Origin: CAZBLK01 sp964492715
GTDB taxonomy: Bacteria > Bacillota > Clostridia > Lachnospirales > WRBF01
NCBI GenBank assembly: GCA_964492715.1
Contig: CAZBLK010000015.1
Location: 1 to 64,000 of the forward strand
DNA length: 64,000 nucleotides
Reading direction: 5' to 3'
This document shows positions 15,321 through 24,914 of this stretch, piece after piece. The position numbers and the translations under genes were made by a program. The notes under the pieces are model-generated. The model made no database searches. It saw nothing but the letters and a program-made list of their open reading frames with translations, and was not told where the DNA came from. The stretch's first letter is position 1, and each line of letters starts with the position of its first letter.

Positions 15321-17099
15321 TTACACAGCCCTAGTTTCATTTTTAAGCCACGCCTGTTCCTCCTCATTCATATGTGGCGAAAGCTTTTCATAAACTTGTG
15401 CGTGATAATTGTTAAGCCATTCCTTTTCCTTGCATTTAAGCATTGAAACGTCTACAGCCTCCAAGTCAAACGGACAAAAAGCAACTGTTTCAAACTTCAA
15501 AAACGTGCCAAATTGTGTAACTTCGTCTTCAACAACTAAAACTGTGTTTTCTGTTCTAATGCCCCACTCGCCCTGCCTATAAATTCCAGGCTCGTTTGAA
15601 AGAAGCATTCCTTTTTCAAGCTTAACATGTGGCGAAGTTAGCCCAATTGATTGCGGCCCTTCATGCACACTTAAAACGTACCCTATGCCGTGCCCTGTGC
15701 CATGCTTATAGTCAATTCCATGCTCCCACATTGGCTGCCTTGCCAAAATGTCAAGGTTTACGCCTGCCGTGCCGTAAAGAAACTTTGCCATAGCAAGGCT
15801 TATATGCGACTTTAAAACAAGCGTATAGTCTTTTTTCATTTTGTCGGAAATTTCGCCAACCACAATTGTTCTTGTCATGTCGGTTGTGCCGTCAAGATAT
15901 TGCCCGCCGCTGTCAACAAGAAGGAATCCTTTTGGCTGAATTTTTGCACTTTCTCCAACTTCTGGGTTATAGTGTGCAAGTGCAGCGTTTGCCATGTATG
16001 CGGCAATTGTTGAAAAGCTTGCGCCCATAAAAAGCTCTTGCTCCGAGCGAAGCTCAATAAGCTTTTGATGAATGTCTTTTTCGTCAATGCTTTCTGTTTT
16101 TACAGCTTCCTTCACCCATTTAATAAACTTTGCAACAGCAACGCCGTCTTTAATTTGGCTGTTCCTAATGTTTTTAATTTCAACTTCGTTTTTACATGCC
16201 TTAAGCTTTGCTGTAAGGTCTATACCTTCTGCAATTTCAAGCTTTTTCGACAACGAGTTAACTATTAAAGAGTTTGTAGTGCTTGGGTTTAAGTAAATTC
16301 TTTCGGGTTTGTCGTAAGACTTAAAAAAATCCATTGCTTCTTCATAGCTTTTTAAAATAACTCCGTCTGCCAAAAGGTTTTGTTTAAGCGCAGGTTCAAG
16401 CTTTGTTTCGTCTATAAAAAGGTACGCCTTATCCATTGTTAAAAAGCTAAACGCAAAAGAAACAGGCAAATGCTCAATGTCACCACCCCTGTAGTTGTAA
16501 ATCCATGCAATGTCTTCAAGCGCTGTAATTATATAAGAAGCTACAGCTTCCTTTTTCATTTCGGCACGCACTTCGGAAAGCTTTTCAGCTCTACTTTTTC
16601 CAGCGTAGCATAGCTCATGCTCAAACGTTTTACCCCAAGATTGTTTAGGTCTGTCTGCCCAAATTTCACCAACAAGGTCAACATCAAGCTTTAGAGTAAC
16701 GTTCTTTTTTCTAAGGTTGGTAAGGTATTTTTTGTAAAGCGCAACTGGGACTGTCCGCCCGTCTACACCAACTACTTCACCTTCACCCATGTTTTCAAAA
16801 AGCCATTCTTCAACTGTTGGATACCCTTCTGTTTGCATTTTTTGAAGTTTAATTGTGCTGTCTTTAAGTTCTGTTTCAGCTTGAATAAAGTATCTTCCGT
16901 CTGTCCAAAGCCCTGCCTCTTTTTGTGTAACAACAAGTGTACCAGTCGAACCTGTAAAGCCCGAAGCCCATTGCCTAGCCTTCCAATGCTCGCACACATA
17001 TTCGCTTGTGTGTGCATCACCACTTTGAACTATATATGCGTCGATGCCCTCACGCTTCATTAGTCTTCTTAAAGCCTCAAGTTTTTCTATTGTTTTCAT
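15321..17099 (-). CDS. Xaa-Pro aminopeptidase (M24B, three-domain type)
   Basis: A 592-residue aminopeptidase P that releases N-terminal residues before proline. Two creatinase-like N-terminal domains (about 1-135 and 150-300) precede the pita-bread catalytic domain. Metal ligands are recognisable: the two Asp of VDSGGQYLDGTTDMTRT, His in HGTGHGIGYVLSVHEG, Glu in LSNEPGIYR and Glu in IRTENTVLVVED. A C-terminal extension of about 60 residues is usual for this long subtype. Cytoplasmic, no signal. It is the last gene of the glycoside operon, 30 bp after the symporter stop; linkage to sugar use may be only transcriptional. Confidence 0.93.
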   Translation of the reverse strand: MKTIEKLEALRRLMKREGIDAYIVQSGDAHTSEYVCEHWKARQWASGFTGSTGTLVVTQKEAGLWTDGRYFIQAETELKDSTIKLQKMQTEGYPTVEEWLFENMGEGEVVGVDGRTVPVALYKKYLTNLRKKNVTLKLDVDLVGEIWADRPKQSWGKTFEHELCYAGKSRAEKLSEVRAEMKKEAVASYIITALEDIAWIYNYRGGDIEHLPVSFAFSFLTMDKAYLFIDETKLEPALKQNLLADGVILKSYEEAMDFFKSYDKPERIYLNPSTTNSLIVNSLSKKLEIAEGIDLTAKLKACKNEVEIKNIRNSQIKDGVAVAKFIKWVKEAVKTESIDEKDIHQKLIELRSEQELFMGASFSTIAAYMANAALAHYNPEVGESAKIQPKGFLLVDSGGQYLDGTTDMTRTIVVGEISDKMKKDYTLVLKSHISLAMAKFLYGTAGVNLDILARQPMWEHGIDYKHGTGHGIGYVLSVHEGPQSIGLTSPHVKLEKGMLLSNEPGIYRQGEWGIRTENTVLVVEDEVTQFGTFLKFETVAFCPFDLEAVDVSMLKCKEKEWLNNYHAQVYEKLSPHMNEEEQAWLKNETRAV

Positions 17100-17129
17100 A
17101 AATAACCTCCGTTTTAATTAGATAATAAG

Positions 17130-18500
17130 TTATAACAGTTCGCCTCTAGCCTTCAACTCACCAACAATTTTTTCATACATTTTTCTATCAATTCGATATT
17201 TTGCTCTATACAAAATGTACCCAGCCAAAATACAGACAATCGGCAAAACAAGCATTGCCATTTTCATTATCAAAAGCCCATCTTGAGAAACATCTGCGGC
17301 AGTTTCAGCGTCCTTTATGCCAGAAATTATTACTACAACGCTTACAATTCCGCTTGAAATTGCACCACCCATTTTGTTTATAAAAGGCTGAACAGAAAAA
17401 GTAACGCTGTCGTTACGCTTGCCAAGTTTCCAGTGCCCATACTCTACCGTGTCCGCCAAAAACATAAGCATAAGCAGTTGAATAAAGGCTTGCCCTACAA
17501 AAAGAAGTACACCTGCAATGCCAATAAAAACCATTGTGTGTGTTGGCGCAAGGAAGAAAATTATGTATCCAACAACAACAAGTGTTGTTGCAAAGCCATA
17601 CATGGTTTTTCGTTCCATAAACTTGCTTAACATAGGGAAAATAACTAAAGCCGTAATTTGCGAAACGCCTAAAATTGCGGCAAAAACAGAATACATTCCT
17701 TCGTCGCCGTAGGCATATTTAAAAAAATAAATTCCAAAGCCTGTTGTCGTCATGTAACCAATCATAAAAAGCGCCATAGAAATTGCTGTAAAAAGAAGCT
17801 GGTCGTTTTTAAAAATTGCGTTGACCATGCCAGAAAGCGTAGTGTGCCCTTCGCTTTTAATTATTTTCTTTGGCTCTTTTACACCAAAAAGCGTTATCAG
17901 CTGCCCTAGCCACATTATGCAAGCCAAAATTATAGCAAACAAAAAGTATCCTTTTTGCATACTTCCAAAAGCATTTCCCAAAGCAGTTGTTATCGGAACA
18001 ATGCCGACAACGACAAAAAACATTCCAACGTTTGCACAAATTCTTGCTATAGAGCCAATTTTTTCACGCTCCTTTTGGTCTAGCGTAAGCGATGGAAGAA
18101 GCGACCAGTAGGAAATGTCGTTTGCTGTAAAGCTAACGCCCCAAGCCAAATAAACAACTGCAAAAACAGCTATATACGCCGAGCCTGAAAAACCGAAATC
18201 TGTGAAAATCAGCACAGTAAAAATGCCTGAAAGAAAAGCCCCTATAGCTATCCACGGCTTAAACTTTCCAAAACGTGATTTAGTGTTGTCTACAATTACG
18301 CCCATTACAGGGTCGTTCAGTGCGTCAAAGATTCTGGCAAAAAGCACAATTGCTGTAATCCACCAAAGTGTTGAAGTTGGAAGCTTTACAATATCCGTTA
18401 AATAAAAAATCAAATACATGCTGACAATTGAGTAAACCATGTCTCTGCCAATTGTCCCCAAGCCAAAGGTGTACCTGTTGCGCTTTGATACTTTGTCCAT
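17130..18500 (-). CDS. GPH-family glycoside:cation symporter
   Basis: A 456-residue twelve-helix transporter of the glycoside-pentoside-hexuronide:cation symporter family (melibiose/lactose permease group). The loop motif ARIFDALNDPVMGVIVDNTKSRFGKFKPW contains the conserved Asp pair that binds the coupling cation and sugar and the RxGxxKPW turn. It probably imports an unphosphorylated galactoside or glucoside with Na+ or H+. It lies between the alpha-galactosidase gene (17 bp) and the aminopeptidase gene, so its substrate is likely that of the neighbouring glycosidases, for example melibiose- or raffinose-type oligosaccharides. No PTS genes are nearby, which agrees with hydrolysis of unphosphorylated sugars. 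Confidence 0.92.
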   Translation of the reverse strand: MDKVSKRNRYTFGLGTIGRDMVYSIVSMYLIFYLTDIVKLPTSTLWWITAIVLFARIFDALNDPVMGVIVDNTKSRFGKFKPWIAIGAFLSGIFTVLIFTDFGFSGSAYIAVFAVVYLAWGVSFTANDISYWSLLPSLTLDQKEREKIGSIARICANVGMFFVVVGIVPITTALGNAFGSMQKGYFLFAIILACIMWLGQLITLFGVKEPKKIIKSEGHTTLSGMVNAIFKNDQLLFTAISMALFMIGYMTTTGFGIYFFKYAYGDEGMYSVFAAILGVSQITALVIFPMLSKFMERKTMYGFATTLVVVGYIIFFLAPTHTMVFIGIAGVLLFVGQAFIQLLMLMFLADTVEYGHWKLGKRNDSVTFSVQPFINKMGGAISSGIVSVVVIISGIKDAETAADVSQDGLLIMKMAMLVLPIVCILAGYILYRAKYRIDRKMYEKIVGELKARGELL

Positions 18501-18517
18501 AAACGCCCCCTACTCTG

Positions 18518-20848
18518 CTACTTTTCTTCCGAAACATAAAGATTTGAGCCAAAGTCACCCAAAAGCCTAGTGTTTTTGTTGTAATACGTTCCAATAAATT
18601 GGTTGTTTAAAAGCACGCCTGCTTCCAGCATGTCGCCGTAACATGTGTATTCCTCTACACAATCTGTAAGGCAAAAAAACTTGCCGACTGTTCGTAGAAT
18701 AAAACCGTCTGGGTTTAGCTCTATAGGCAAAATGTGTTTAACAAGCCCCCCAAACCGCTTTATGTAAAGGCTTTGCGGCTTAGTAGCTATTGTGTATTCC
18801 TTGTCTTTTAAAAGCCCTTTAACGCACAAATAATCAAAGCCTTCGCTTGCAGTTGCAACAGTTTGAAAAAAACCAGAAACAGCTTTGCTTCCGTCTCGTT
18901 CAACGCATTGCCACTTTACTTTGTTGTCCTTTTCGGTTTGAAGCCTGCTAAAAGTTCCGAATTGCAGCGTTTTTCTGTGCCTTTTGTAAAACTCAATCTG
19001 TTCTTTAATTTCCTTTTTTTCAACATAGGTCAAATGCTTTGTGTCAAGCTCGTAGCCCAAAGCACCAAAGCTTGCAACGTTAAACCTAGTTGAAAGTGGC
19101 GTTACACGCAACGTTTGCTGGTGAGGTGCCATTGAAACATGCGCCCCCATAGTGGAAATTGGGTAAAGGTACGACAGCCCTCCTTGAATTTTCAGCCGTT
19201 CCACAGGGTCGGTGTCGTCCGAAGCCCAAATTTGCGGCGAAAAGCACAACATGCCTAGGTCAAAACGGTTGCCGCCGCTTGAACAGCTTTCTAACAAAAT
19301 GTGCGGACGGCTTGTAAAAATTCGGTTTAAAACATCATACAGCCCTAAAATGTACCTGTGGAAAAACTCACCCATGCTTTTGACGTGTTCAGAATAAGCG
19401 TCGCTTATATGGCGGTTCATGTCCCACTTTACGTATGAAACTTTGGCTTCGTCCAAAATCCTCCCTACGTTTTCCACTATATAGTCACGCACTTTTTCGT
19501 TGCACAAATCAAGCACAAGTTGGTTACGCCCAAGTGTTGGCTTTTTGTTTGGGGTTTTTACAGCAAAGTCTGGGTTGTTTTTAAAAAGCTCGCTGTTTTC
19601 GTTCACCATTTCTGGTTCAAACCACAAACCAAACCCCATTCCCAAACTCCGAACTTTTTCGGCAAAGCCCGAAATTCCGCTTGGAAGTTTTTTTCTATTC
19701 ACGCTGTAGTCGCCCAAACCTGCATTGTCGCTGTTTCTTTCGCCAAACCAACCATCATCAAGAACAAAAAGCTCTACGCCCATTTTCTTTGCTTGCTTTG
19801 CAAGTCTAAAAAGCTTACGCTCATTGAACTTAAAAAAATGTGCTTCCCAGTTGTTTATAAGAACAGGGCGTTCTTTACCCTTCCATTCCCCTCTTACAAC
19901 ATGCTCGTTTACAAAGCTGTGAAAATTTTGGCTCATACCGTTAAAACCATTTTGGCTAAACGTCATTACGGCTTCTGGCGTTTCAAACCTTTCACCTTTT
20001 TCAAGCACCCATTCAAAACAGTGCGGGTTTATGCCGACCATTACACGAACTAAGTCGTTGTGTGCAAGCTCGGCTGCACCAAAGTGGTTGCCGCTGTAAA
20101 CAAGGTTAAAGCCGTAAACTGCGCCGTATTCCTCGGTTGAGGCTTCTTCGGCAATTAAAAACCCTGCGTTGTGGCGGTTGCTCGAGTTACCTGTTGTTGA
20201 CGAGTTAACATACATTCCGTATTGCAGCTTGCGGTCGTGGCGGTGTGCTTCTTTAATCCAACCACCGTCAAAAGTAATTAGCTTGTAGCCTTTGTTAGGC
20301 ATGTCAACCATCATGCTCATAATTCGTCGGATAGTAACGGCACGTTCGTTTTCATTTCGCAAAACGGCACGGCGTGTAATGACATTTGTTTTTTCGTACA
20401 CTGTGTAAAACAAGTCAAGCTTTACGTTATTCGACGTTTCCCCAAGAGTAATTTTAAGCGTCACACAATCCTCTTTTTCGCCGTATGACGTTGGAAGCGT
20501 TTCACACTTTACGTTGCCCTCAACAATTTCATGCGACTTGTATACAAAGTCACACGTAAAAGTTCCATCAGGCATTTTTGCTTCAATTGGGCTTTGGCGA
20601 AAGTCGCCGCACCCAATGCCAGACCATTCAAGCGGCACAATGTCAAGGCTGTACGCTGTGTCTGATTGGTCATAAGAAACAGACGAGCCTGTCATTGCTG
20701 TGTTTTTAAACGTCACTGCTGAAATGTCTTGCTCTTTAAGCTTTGCGCCGTAATAAACATGTTCAAGGTGCGAAAACTTGCCCACCTTAAAAATGTAGCT
20801 TGTTTCTAAAGTGTCTAGCCAAAAAATGTCGCCCTCCACATATATCAT
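18518..20848 (-). CDS. alpha-galactosidase (GH36)
   Basis: A 776-residue retaining alpha-galactosidase of the long, tetrameric GH36 type: an N-terminal beta-supersandwich (1-310), a TIM barrel (about 320-640) and a C-terminal beta domain. ELFVLDDGWFGERNSDNAGLGD is the substrate-binding loop, the nucleophile Asp lies in VKWDMNRH and the acid/base Asp in WASDDTDPVERLKIQGG. There is no signal peptide, so it acts inside the cell on imported melibiose-like sugars. It overlaps the GH13 gene by 4 bp (ATGA), indicating translational coupling. Confidence 0.95.
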   Translation of the reverse strand: MIYVEGDIFWLDTLETSYIFKVGKFSHLEHVYYGAKLKEQDISAVTFKNTAMTGSSVSYDQSDTAYSLDIVPLEWSGIGCGDFRQSPIEAKMPDGTFTCDFVYKSHEIVEGNVKCETLPTSYGEKEDCVTLKITLGETSNNVKLDLFYTVYEKTNVITRRAVLRNENERAVTIRRIMSMMVDMPNKGYKLITFDGGWIKEAHRHDRKLQYGMYVNSSTTGNSSNRHNAGFLIAEEASTEEYGAVYGFNLVYSGNHFGAAELAHNDLVRVMVGINPHCFEWVLEKGERFETPEAVMTFSQNGFNGMSQNFHSFVNEHVVRGEWKGKERPVLINNWEAHFFKFNERKLFRLAKQAKKMGVELFVLDDGWFGERNSDNAGLGDYSVNRKKLPSGISGFAEKVRSLGMGFGLWFEPEMVNENSELFKNNPDFAVKTPNKKPTLGRNQLVLDLCNEKVRDYIVENVGRILDEAKVSYVKWDMNRHISDAYSEHVKSMGEFFHRYILGLYDVLNRIFTSRPHILLESCSSGGNRFDLGMLCFSPQIWASDDTDPVERLKIQGGLSYLYPISTMGAHVSMAPHQQTLRVTPLSTRFNVASFGALGYELDTKHLTYVEKKEIKEQIEFYKRHRKTLQFGTFSRLQTEKDNKVKWQCVERDGSKAVSGFFQTVATASEGFDYLCVKGLLKDKEYTIATKPQSLYIKRFGGLVKHILPIELNPDGFILRTVGKFFCLTDCVEEYTCYGDMLEAGVLLNNQFIGTYYNKNTRLLGDFGSNLYVSEEK

Positions 20849-22488
20849 TTCAAAATTACCCCTTCATACGGAAGCAGACGTTCATAAAAATTAACTTTAT
20901 CGTAGTTTGATAAAACTACTTCGCCTTTAAACGGCGTTTTTTGGGGCTTGCCCGAAAAGTTCAGCACAACAATAAGCTTTTCGCCGCTATACTCTCTTTC
21001 GTATGCAAACACGTTGTTTGTAATTAAAAGTTCTTTAAACGTGCCAAACTTTAAGACATCACTTTCGGCACGTAGCTTTATCATCTTTTTATAAAAGCTT
21101 CTTATAGAATTTGGGTCGTTAAGCTGCAAACCCATGTTTATTTTTTTGTAGCTAGAGTTTACAGAAATCCAAGGCTTGCCCGTTGTAAACCCTGCATTTT
21201 TTTCGCCGTTCCATTGCACTGGGGTGCGGCAATTGTCCCTTGACGACTTTTGAATAATTTTCCACCTGTACCATTCTGGAAAATGCAGTTTTTTTGCAAG
21301 CTCGTAAACGTTTTTCGACTCAACGTCCATCACCTTTTCCATTCCGTCAAAGTCAAAGTTTGTCATGCCAATTTCTTGCCCTTGGAAAACATACGGCGTT
21401 CCTCTAAGCGTAAAAAGCATTGTAGCAAGCATTTTTGCCGACTCTTGCCAAAAGTTTTTGTCGTCCCCAAACCGTGAAACGCTTCTTATTTGGTCGTGGT
21501 TTTCTAAGTAAATGGCGTTCCATTCAAGGGCGTGCTGCCATTTGGCAATTGTTTTTGCAAACCGTGCGGCGTTAAAGCTGCGTTTAAACCATTTTACAAA
21601 ATACTGGTCAGTTTCCATATGCTCAAAAGAAAAAATCATGTTAAGCTCACGGCGTTTTCTATCGCACAAATCTTTGCCCATTTTTGGTGTAACAAAAACG
21701 GTTTCCCCTACTGTAAAGCAGTCGTACCAGTCCAAAACGTCACGGCGAAGTTCCTTTAAAATTTCGTGCATTCCTTCTTGTGAAATGTAGTGTTCACTAC
21801 CTGTAAGGACAAGCTTTTTCTTGCCGTCCTCAAGCGACGACTTGTACAAAATGTTTATTACGTCGCACCTAAAACCAGCAATACCTTTGTCAAGCCAAAA
21901 ACGCATAATCTTTTTTACTTCGTCAAGCACAAGCGGGTTTTGGTAATTTAAGTCGGCTTGCTCCTTTGCAAAAAGGTGAAGATAATATTCGCCCCTTTCA
22001 GCGTCAAACTCCCAGCAATCCTCGGCAAAAAAGCTTGTCCAGTTGTTTGGCAGGCTGCCGTCTTTTTTTGCAGGTTTCCAAATGTAATAGTCGGTGTATG
22101 GTTGTTCCTTTTTGCGGCTTTTTAAAAACCAAGGGTGTTCGGTTGAAGTATGGTTAATTACCAAATCCATAACAAGCTTAATATCAAGCTTCTTTGCCTT
22201 TTCGATTAGCTCTTCCATTTCTGCCATTGTGCCGTATTCTGGGTTTATGTCGCAGTAGTTGCTTATGTCGTAGCCGTTGTCCTTGTTTGGCGAAGTGTAC
22301 ACAGGGCTTAGCCAAATAATTCCAATACCCAAGTCCTTTAAGTTTTCAAGTTCTTGAATTACGCCTTGAAGGTCGCCCACGCCGTCTCCGTTTGTGTCTT
22401 TGAAGCTTCTTGGGTAAATTTGATATACAACACGCTCGTGCCACCAAGCCCAAGCCCTATGAGTTGGAGAAGTTTTTTTATCTGTCAC
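20845..22488 (-). CDS. GH13 alpha-glucosidase (oligo-1,6-glucosidase type)
   Basis: A 547-residue cytoplasmic GH13 enzyme of the oligo-1,6-glucosidase/sucrase-isomaltase type. Motifs: WWHERVVYQIYPRSFKDTNG at the N terminus, region I DLVINHTS, region II GFRCDVI with the nucleophile Asp, region III VGETVFVTP with the acid/base Glu, region IV YLENHDQIR with the transition-state Asp. The residue after region II's Arg is Cys instead of the common Met/Val/Ile, so exact specificity is open (isomaltose, sucrose or related alpha-glucosides). The start overlaps the end of the GH1 gene by 11 bp. Second gene of the operon. Confidence 0.92.
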   Translation of the reverse strand: MTDKKTSPTHRAWAWWHERVVYQIYPRSFKDTNGDGVGDLQGVIQELENLKDLGIGIIWLSPVYTSPNKDNGYDISNYCDINPEYGTMAEMEELIEKAKKLDIKLVMDLVINHTSTEHPWFLKSRKKEQPYTDYYIWKPAKKDGSLPNNWTSFFAEDCWEFDAERGEYYLHLFAKEQADLNYQNPLVLDEVKKIMRFWLDKGIAGFRCDVINILYKSSLEDGKKKLVLTGSEHYISQEGMHEILKELRRDVLDWYDCFTVGETVFVTPKMGKDLCDRKRRELNMIFSFEHMETDQYFVKWFKRSFNAARFAKTIAKWQHALEWNAIYLENHDQIRSVSRFGDDKNFWQESAKMLATMLFTLRGTPYVFQGQEIGMTNFDFDGMEKVMDVESKNVYELAKKLHFPEWYRWKIIQKSSRDNCRTPVQWNGEKNAGFTTGKPWISVNSSYKKINMGLQLNDPNSIRSFYKKMIKLRAESDVLKFGTFKELLITNNVFAYEREYSGEKLIVVLNFSGKPQKTPFKGEVVLSNYDKVNFYERLLPYEGVILK

Positions 22489-23755
22489 AATTTTTCACAA
22501 ACCTTTCGTAAAGCTCGTTACTTACACCGCTTTCTTTTATCATTTCAGAATAAAAATGTCCGCTTTGTTTTATAGTTCTTGTTTGCGTTTCATAATCCAC
22601 ATGAACTAAGCCAAACCGTGCCGATTCGCCCTCCAGCCACTCAAAGTTGTCGCAAAAACACCAGTGGTAATACCTTTCAAACGGCAAGTTGCTTTTGCAA
22701 AGCTCTTTTATATGAGAATAAATGTATTTTGCTCTAAAGGTGTCGGCATTGTCGCATGTTCCATTTTCTGTAATGTAAATTGGGCGTTTTAAAACTTTGT
22801 ACAGCTTTTCGGCTGTTCTCACAATTCCTTTTGGGTAAATTTCCCATCCCAAGTCATTAACCGGTACATTTTCTTTTACGCCATCAGAAATTCCAGACAC
22901 TGTAGAGCGTGAATAGTAATTAATCCCCAAAAAATCGCTGTAAACACCACGTTTTGCCCTTGCATAGTTTACAATTGGCGGTGAAAACTTTCCAACAAGC
23001 ATAGCTTCGCTAATTGCACCTTGAAACGCATGTTCCATTGTTTTTGCGGCGGCTATGTGGTAAAGGTTTTCGCTGTCCTTTGGCTCGAAAACTCGCAAAT
23101 GGTTTGCAAAGCCTACCTTTGTGTCGCTAAAGCCCATTTCCTTGCGCATTTTGTGAATCATTTCATACGCTTTTATATGGCACGCACACATTACAGACAT
23201 TACTTTTGCTGTCTTTAAAAGTGACTTTTCTGCTGGCGGCCAAGTGCCGTAAAAATACGACCAGTAGGCGTAGACGTTTGGCTCGTTTATTGTAATATAT
23301 TCTGAAGCCAAGTCGCCTAAAGCGTAAATTACTTTACGCACAAACCTAAGGAAAACAGCAATGTTTGCTTCTTCGGTAAAACCACCTTGCTCCTCAAACC
23401 ACATGGGGTTTGTAAAGTGATGAAGCGTAAGAAGTGGCTTTATGCCAAGCTTTTTTAAGTACAAAAGCATTTCCCTGTAATGGTCTAAAGCTTCTTTGTC
23501 AAAGCTTCCGTCCGAAGGCTCTATTCTTGCCCATTCTATGCCAAAGCGGTACACTTGTATGCCCATTTGCTTCATCAAGTCGAAGTCTTGTTTCCAAAGA
23601 TTGTAATGGTCGTTTGCACGGGCAGGGTTTGAGCCATCTTTAATTTTGCCTTGCTTGTACCAAAAGTTCCAGCTATGATTTAAGTCACCGCCCTCAATTT
23701 GGGTTGCGGCAGACGCCGCCCCTAAAAGCATGTTTTGTTTTAGTTTAAAGGCCAT
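22478..23755 (-). CDS. GH1 beta-glucosidase/beta-galactosidase
   Basis: A 425-residue family 1 glycoside hydrolase. LLGAASAATQIEGG is the family N-terminal signature, the acid/base Glu lies in YITINEPNVYAY and the nucleophile in PIYITENGTCDN; SGHFYSEMIKESG is near the end. I see no obvious phosphate-binding motif of 6-phospho-beta-glucosidases and no PTS beside it, so an unphosphorylated substrate is more likely. First gene behind the operon promoter; AGGAGGTAATTT precedes the ATG. With GH36 and GH13 downstream the operon hydrolyses beta-glucosides, alpha-galactosides and alpha-glucosides. Confidence 0.93.
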   Translation of the reverse strand: MAFKLKQNMLLGAASAATQIEGGDLNHSWNFWYKQGKIKDGSNPARANDHYNLWKQDFDLMKQMGIQVYRFGIEWARIEPSDGSFDKEALDHYREMLLYLKKLGIKPLLTLHHFTNPMWFEEQGGFTEEANIAVFLRFVRKVIYALGDLASEYITINEPNVYAYWSYFYGTWPPAEKSLLKTAKVMSVMCACHIKAYEMIHKMRKEMGFSDTKVGFANHLRVFEPKDSENLYHIAAAKTMEHAFQGAISEAMLVGKFSPPIVNYARAKRGVYSDFLGINYYSRSTVSGISDGVKENVPVNDLGWEIYPKGIVRTAEKLYKVLKRPIYITENGTCDNADTFRAKYIYSHIKELCKSNLPFERYYHWCFCDNFEWLEGESARFGLVHVDYETQTRTIKQSGHFYSEMIKESGVSNELYERFVKNCDR

Positions 23756-23797
23756 AAATTACCTCCTGTGTAAAAACCGAAATGTGTTAATATTTAT

Positions 23798-23826
23798 ATT
23801 GTAAGCCAAAATTGGAAAAGTTGCAA
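23798..23826 (-). promoter_or_regulatory. promoter of the glycoside operon
   Basis: On the minus strand TTGCAA (23821-23826), 17 bp, TACAAT (23798-23803), 42 bp before the GH1 start. No regulator gene is adjacent and no clear operator or catabolite-repression site was recognised. Confidence 0.55.
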
Positions 23827-23852
23827 ATGGTTAGGTGCTTTTTGATACTAAC

Positions 23853-23876
23853 AAAAAAACAGGAATAAACCTCCTG
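23853..23876 (-). terminator. terminator after the GNAT gene
   Basis: On the minus strand CAGGA/TCCTG followed by TTTTTTTG; it ends the GNAT-hicAB unit just upstream of the glycoside promoter. Confidence 0.7.
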
Positions 23877-23894
23877 CCTTTGTTGTGTTTTTAT

Positions 23895-24395
23895 TCAATT
23901 AGTTTTCCAGTAATAAAACTGCTCCGTTTCATTAAACTTCTCAAATCCTGCTTTTAGCAAAACCTTCTGCGACGCAATATTATCTTTATCCGTTTTTGCA
24001 ATTACAGCACTTACACCTTTTTCCTTTAAAGCCCACTGCACCATTGCATAAACCGCTTCTGTCATGTAGCCTTTGCTCCAGTAGCCTTTACTAATTCCAT
24101 ACCCAATTTCTACTTGATTTTTTTCATCTGGAATGTTTTTAAAGTTAGCCGACCCAATGCACACATTTGAGCTTTTTAATATAATGAGGAAAAAAGAATG
24201 CCAAATGTAATTTTCGTCTTCTTCGTTAAATTTTTCAAGCTGACCTTTGTAGATGTCTCCTATAAAGCCGTCTAAACTTTCCCCGTCATATGTAAATTGC
24301 AGTTGTTTTTCAAGTTTTTCTACTGAGTTGACAAGAAGGCTTAGTTGGCTGTGTTTTAATGGGATTAGTTTTAGGCGTTCGGTTGAAATTTGCAT
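23895..24395 (-). CDS. GNAT-family N-acetyltransferase
   Basis: A 166-residue acetyltransferase of the RimJ/RimL-like GNAT group. ISTERLKLIPL is the typical first strand, IGSANFKNIPDEKNQVEIGYGI the second motif, the acetyl-CoA loop is seen as GYWSKGYMTEAVYAMVQWA and VIAKTDKDNIASQKVLLKAGF is the C-terminal motif. The acceptor is unknown: a small amine, an antibiotic or a protein N terminus. The frame reaches 14 codons further upstream, but AGGAGA sits 6 bases before ATG 24395 and the extra codons overlap the hicA end. It follows hicA and probably shares its transcript. Confidence 0.82.
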   Translation of the reverse strand: MQISTERLKLIPLKHSQLSLLVNSVEKLEKQLQFTYDGESLDGFIGDIYKGQLEKFNEEDENYIWHSFFLIILKSSNVCIGSANFKNIPDEKNQVEIGYGISKGYWSKGYMTEAVYAMVQWALKEKGVSAVIAKTDKDNIASQKVLLKAGFEKFNETEQFYYWKTN

Positions 24396-24433
24396 GTTCA
24401 TTCTCCTGTAGTAAATTTTTAATACCATTAACA

Positions 24434-24658
24434 TCACAAAAGCTTATTAAAATCATCAACACTAATATTAATCTCTGACAAAATAGCCCTCAGCAATGCT
24501 CGTGGCAAATCTTTTCCTGTATGGAATGGAACTGTTGTCGTTCTTCCATCAATATTTTTAAAAATTACATGACTTCCTTTTTGCCTAACCTTTTCAAAAC
24601 CCAATTTCAGCAAAATTTTCTCAAGCTCGACTGCCTTAACAAGTTTTAATTTACTCAT
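24434..24658 (-). CDS. hicA: HicA-type mRNA interferase toxin
   Basis: A 74-residue HicA toxin with the double-stranded-RNA-binding-like fold that cleaves mRNA independently of ribosomes. Signature residues: LEKILLKLGFEKVRQKGSH with the catalytic His in GSHVIFKN, then TVPFHTGKDLPRALLRAI. The ATG overlaps the hicB stop by 4 bp (ATGA), so antitoxin is translated first and toxin is coupled to it. All core residues are present, so it is likely active. Confidence 0.92.
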   Translation of the reverse strand: MSKLKLVKAVELEKILLKLGFEKVRQKGSHVIFKNIDGRTTTVPFHTGKDLPRALLRAILSEINISVDDFNKLL

Positions 24659-24876
24659 ATAGCAACCTCAATTTGAGTAATTCCTGCAAATGTTGGTAGA
24701 GCATTAATTTCTTCACTATCCATTTCCTCCAAGCAAAGCTGTACAACTTCTAAAAGTTTTACTTGAAGCTCATCTAAAGTTTCGGCAAAAGTGTGCGCTC
24801 CGGGCAACATTGGTACTATGCCAACAAACATACCGCTTTCATTATCCCTTTCAATATAAACAGTAAATGTTTTCAT
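24655..24876 (-). CDS. hicB: HicB-type antitoxin
   Basis: A 73-residue HicB antitoxin. It opens with the partial RNase H-like fold (FTVYIERDNESGMFVGIVPMLPG), then the family's HTFAETLDELQVKLLEVVQLCLEE helix. It is short: no C-terminal DNA-binding domain of the helix-turn-helix or ribbon type is apparent, so autoregulation would need the complex or a compact binding surface. Order hicB-hicA is the reverse of E. coli but common elsewhere. GGGAG precedes the ATG. Confidence 0.9.
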   Translation of the reverse strand: MKTFTVYIERDNESGMFVGIVPMLPGAHTFAETLDELQVKLLEVVQLCLEEMDSEEINALPTFAGITQIEVAI

Positions 24877-24914
24877 GCTATAATCTCCCTATTCAAAATC
24901 ATTAATCATTAAAC

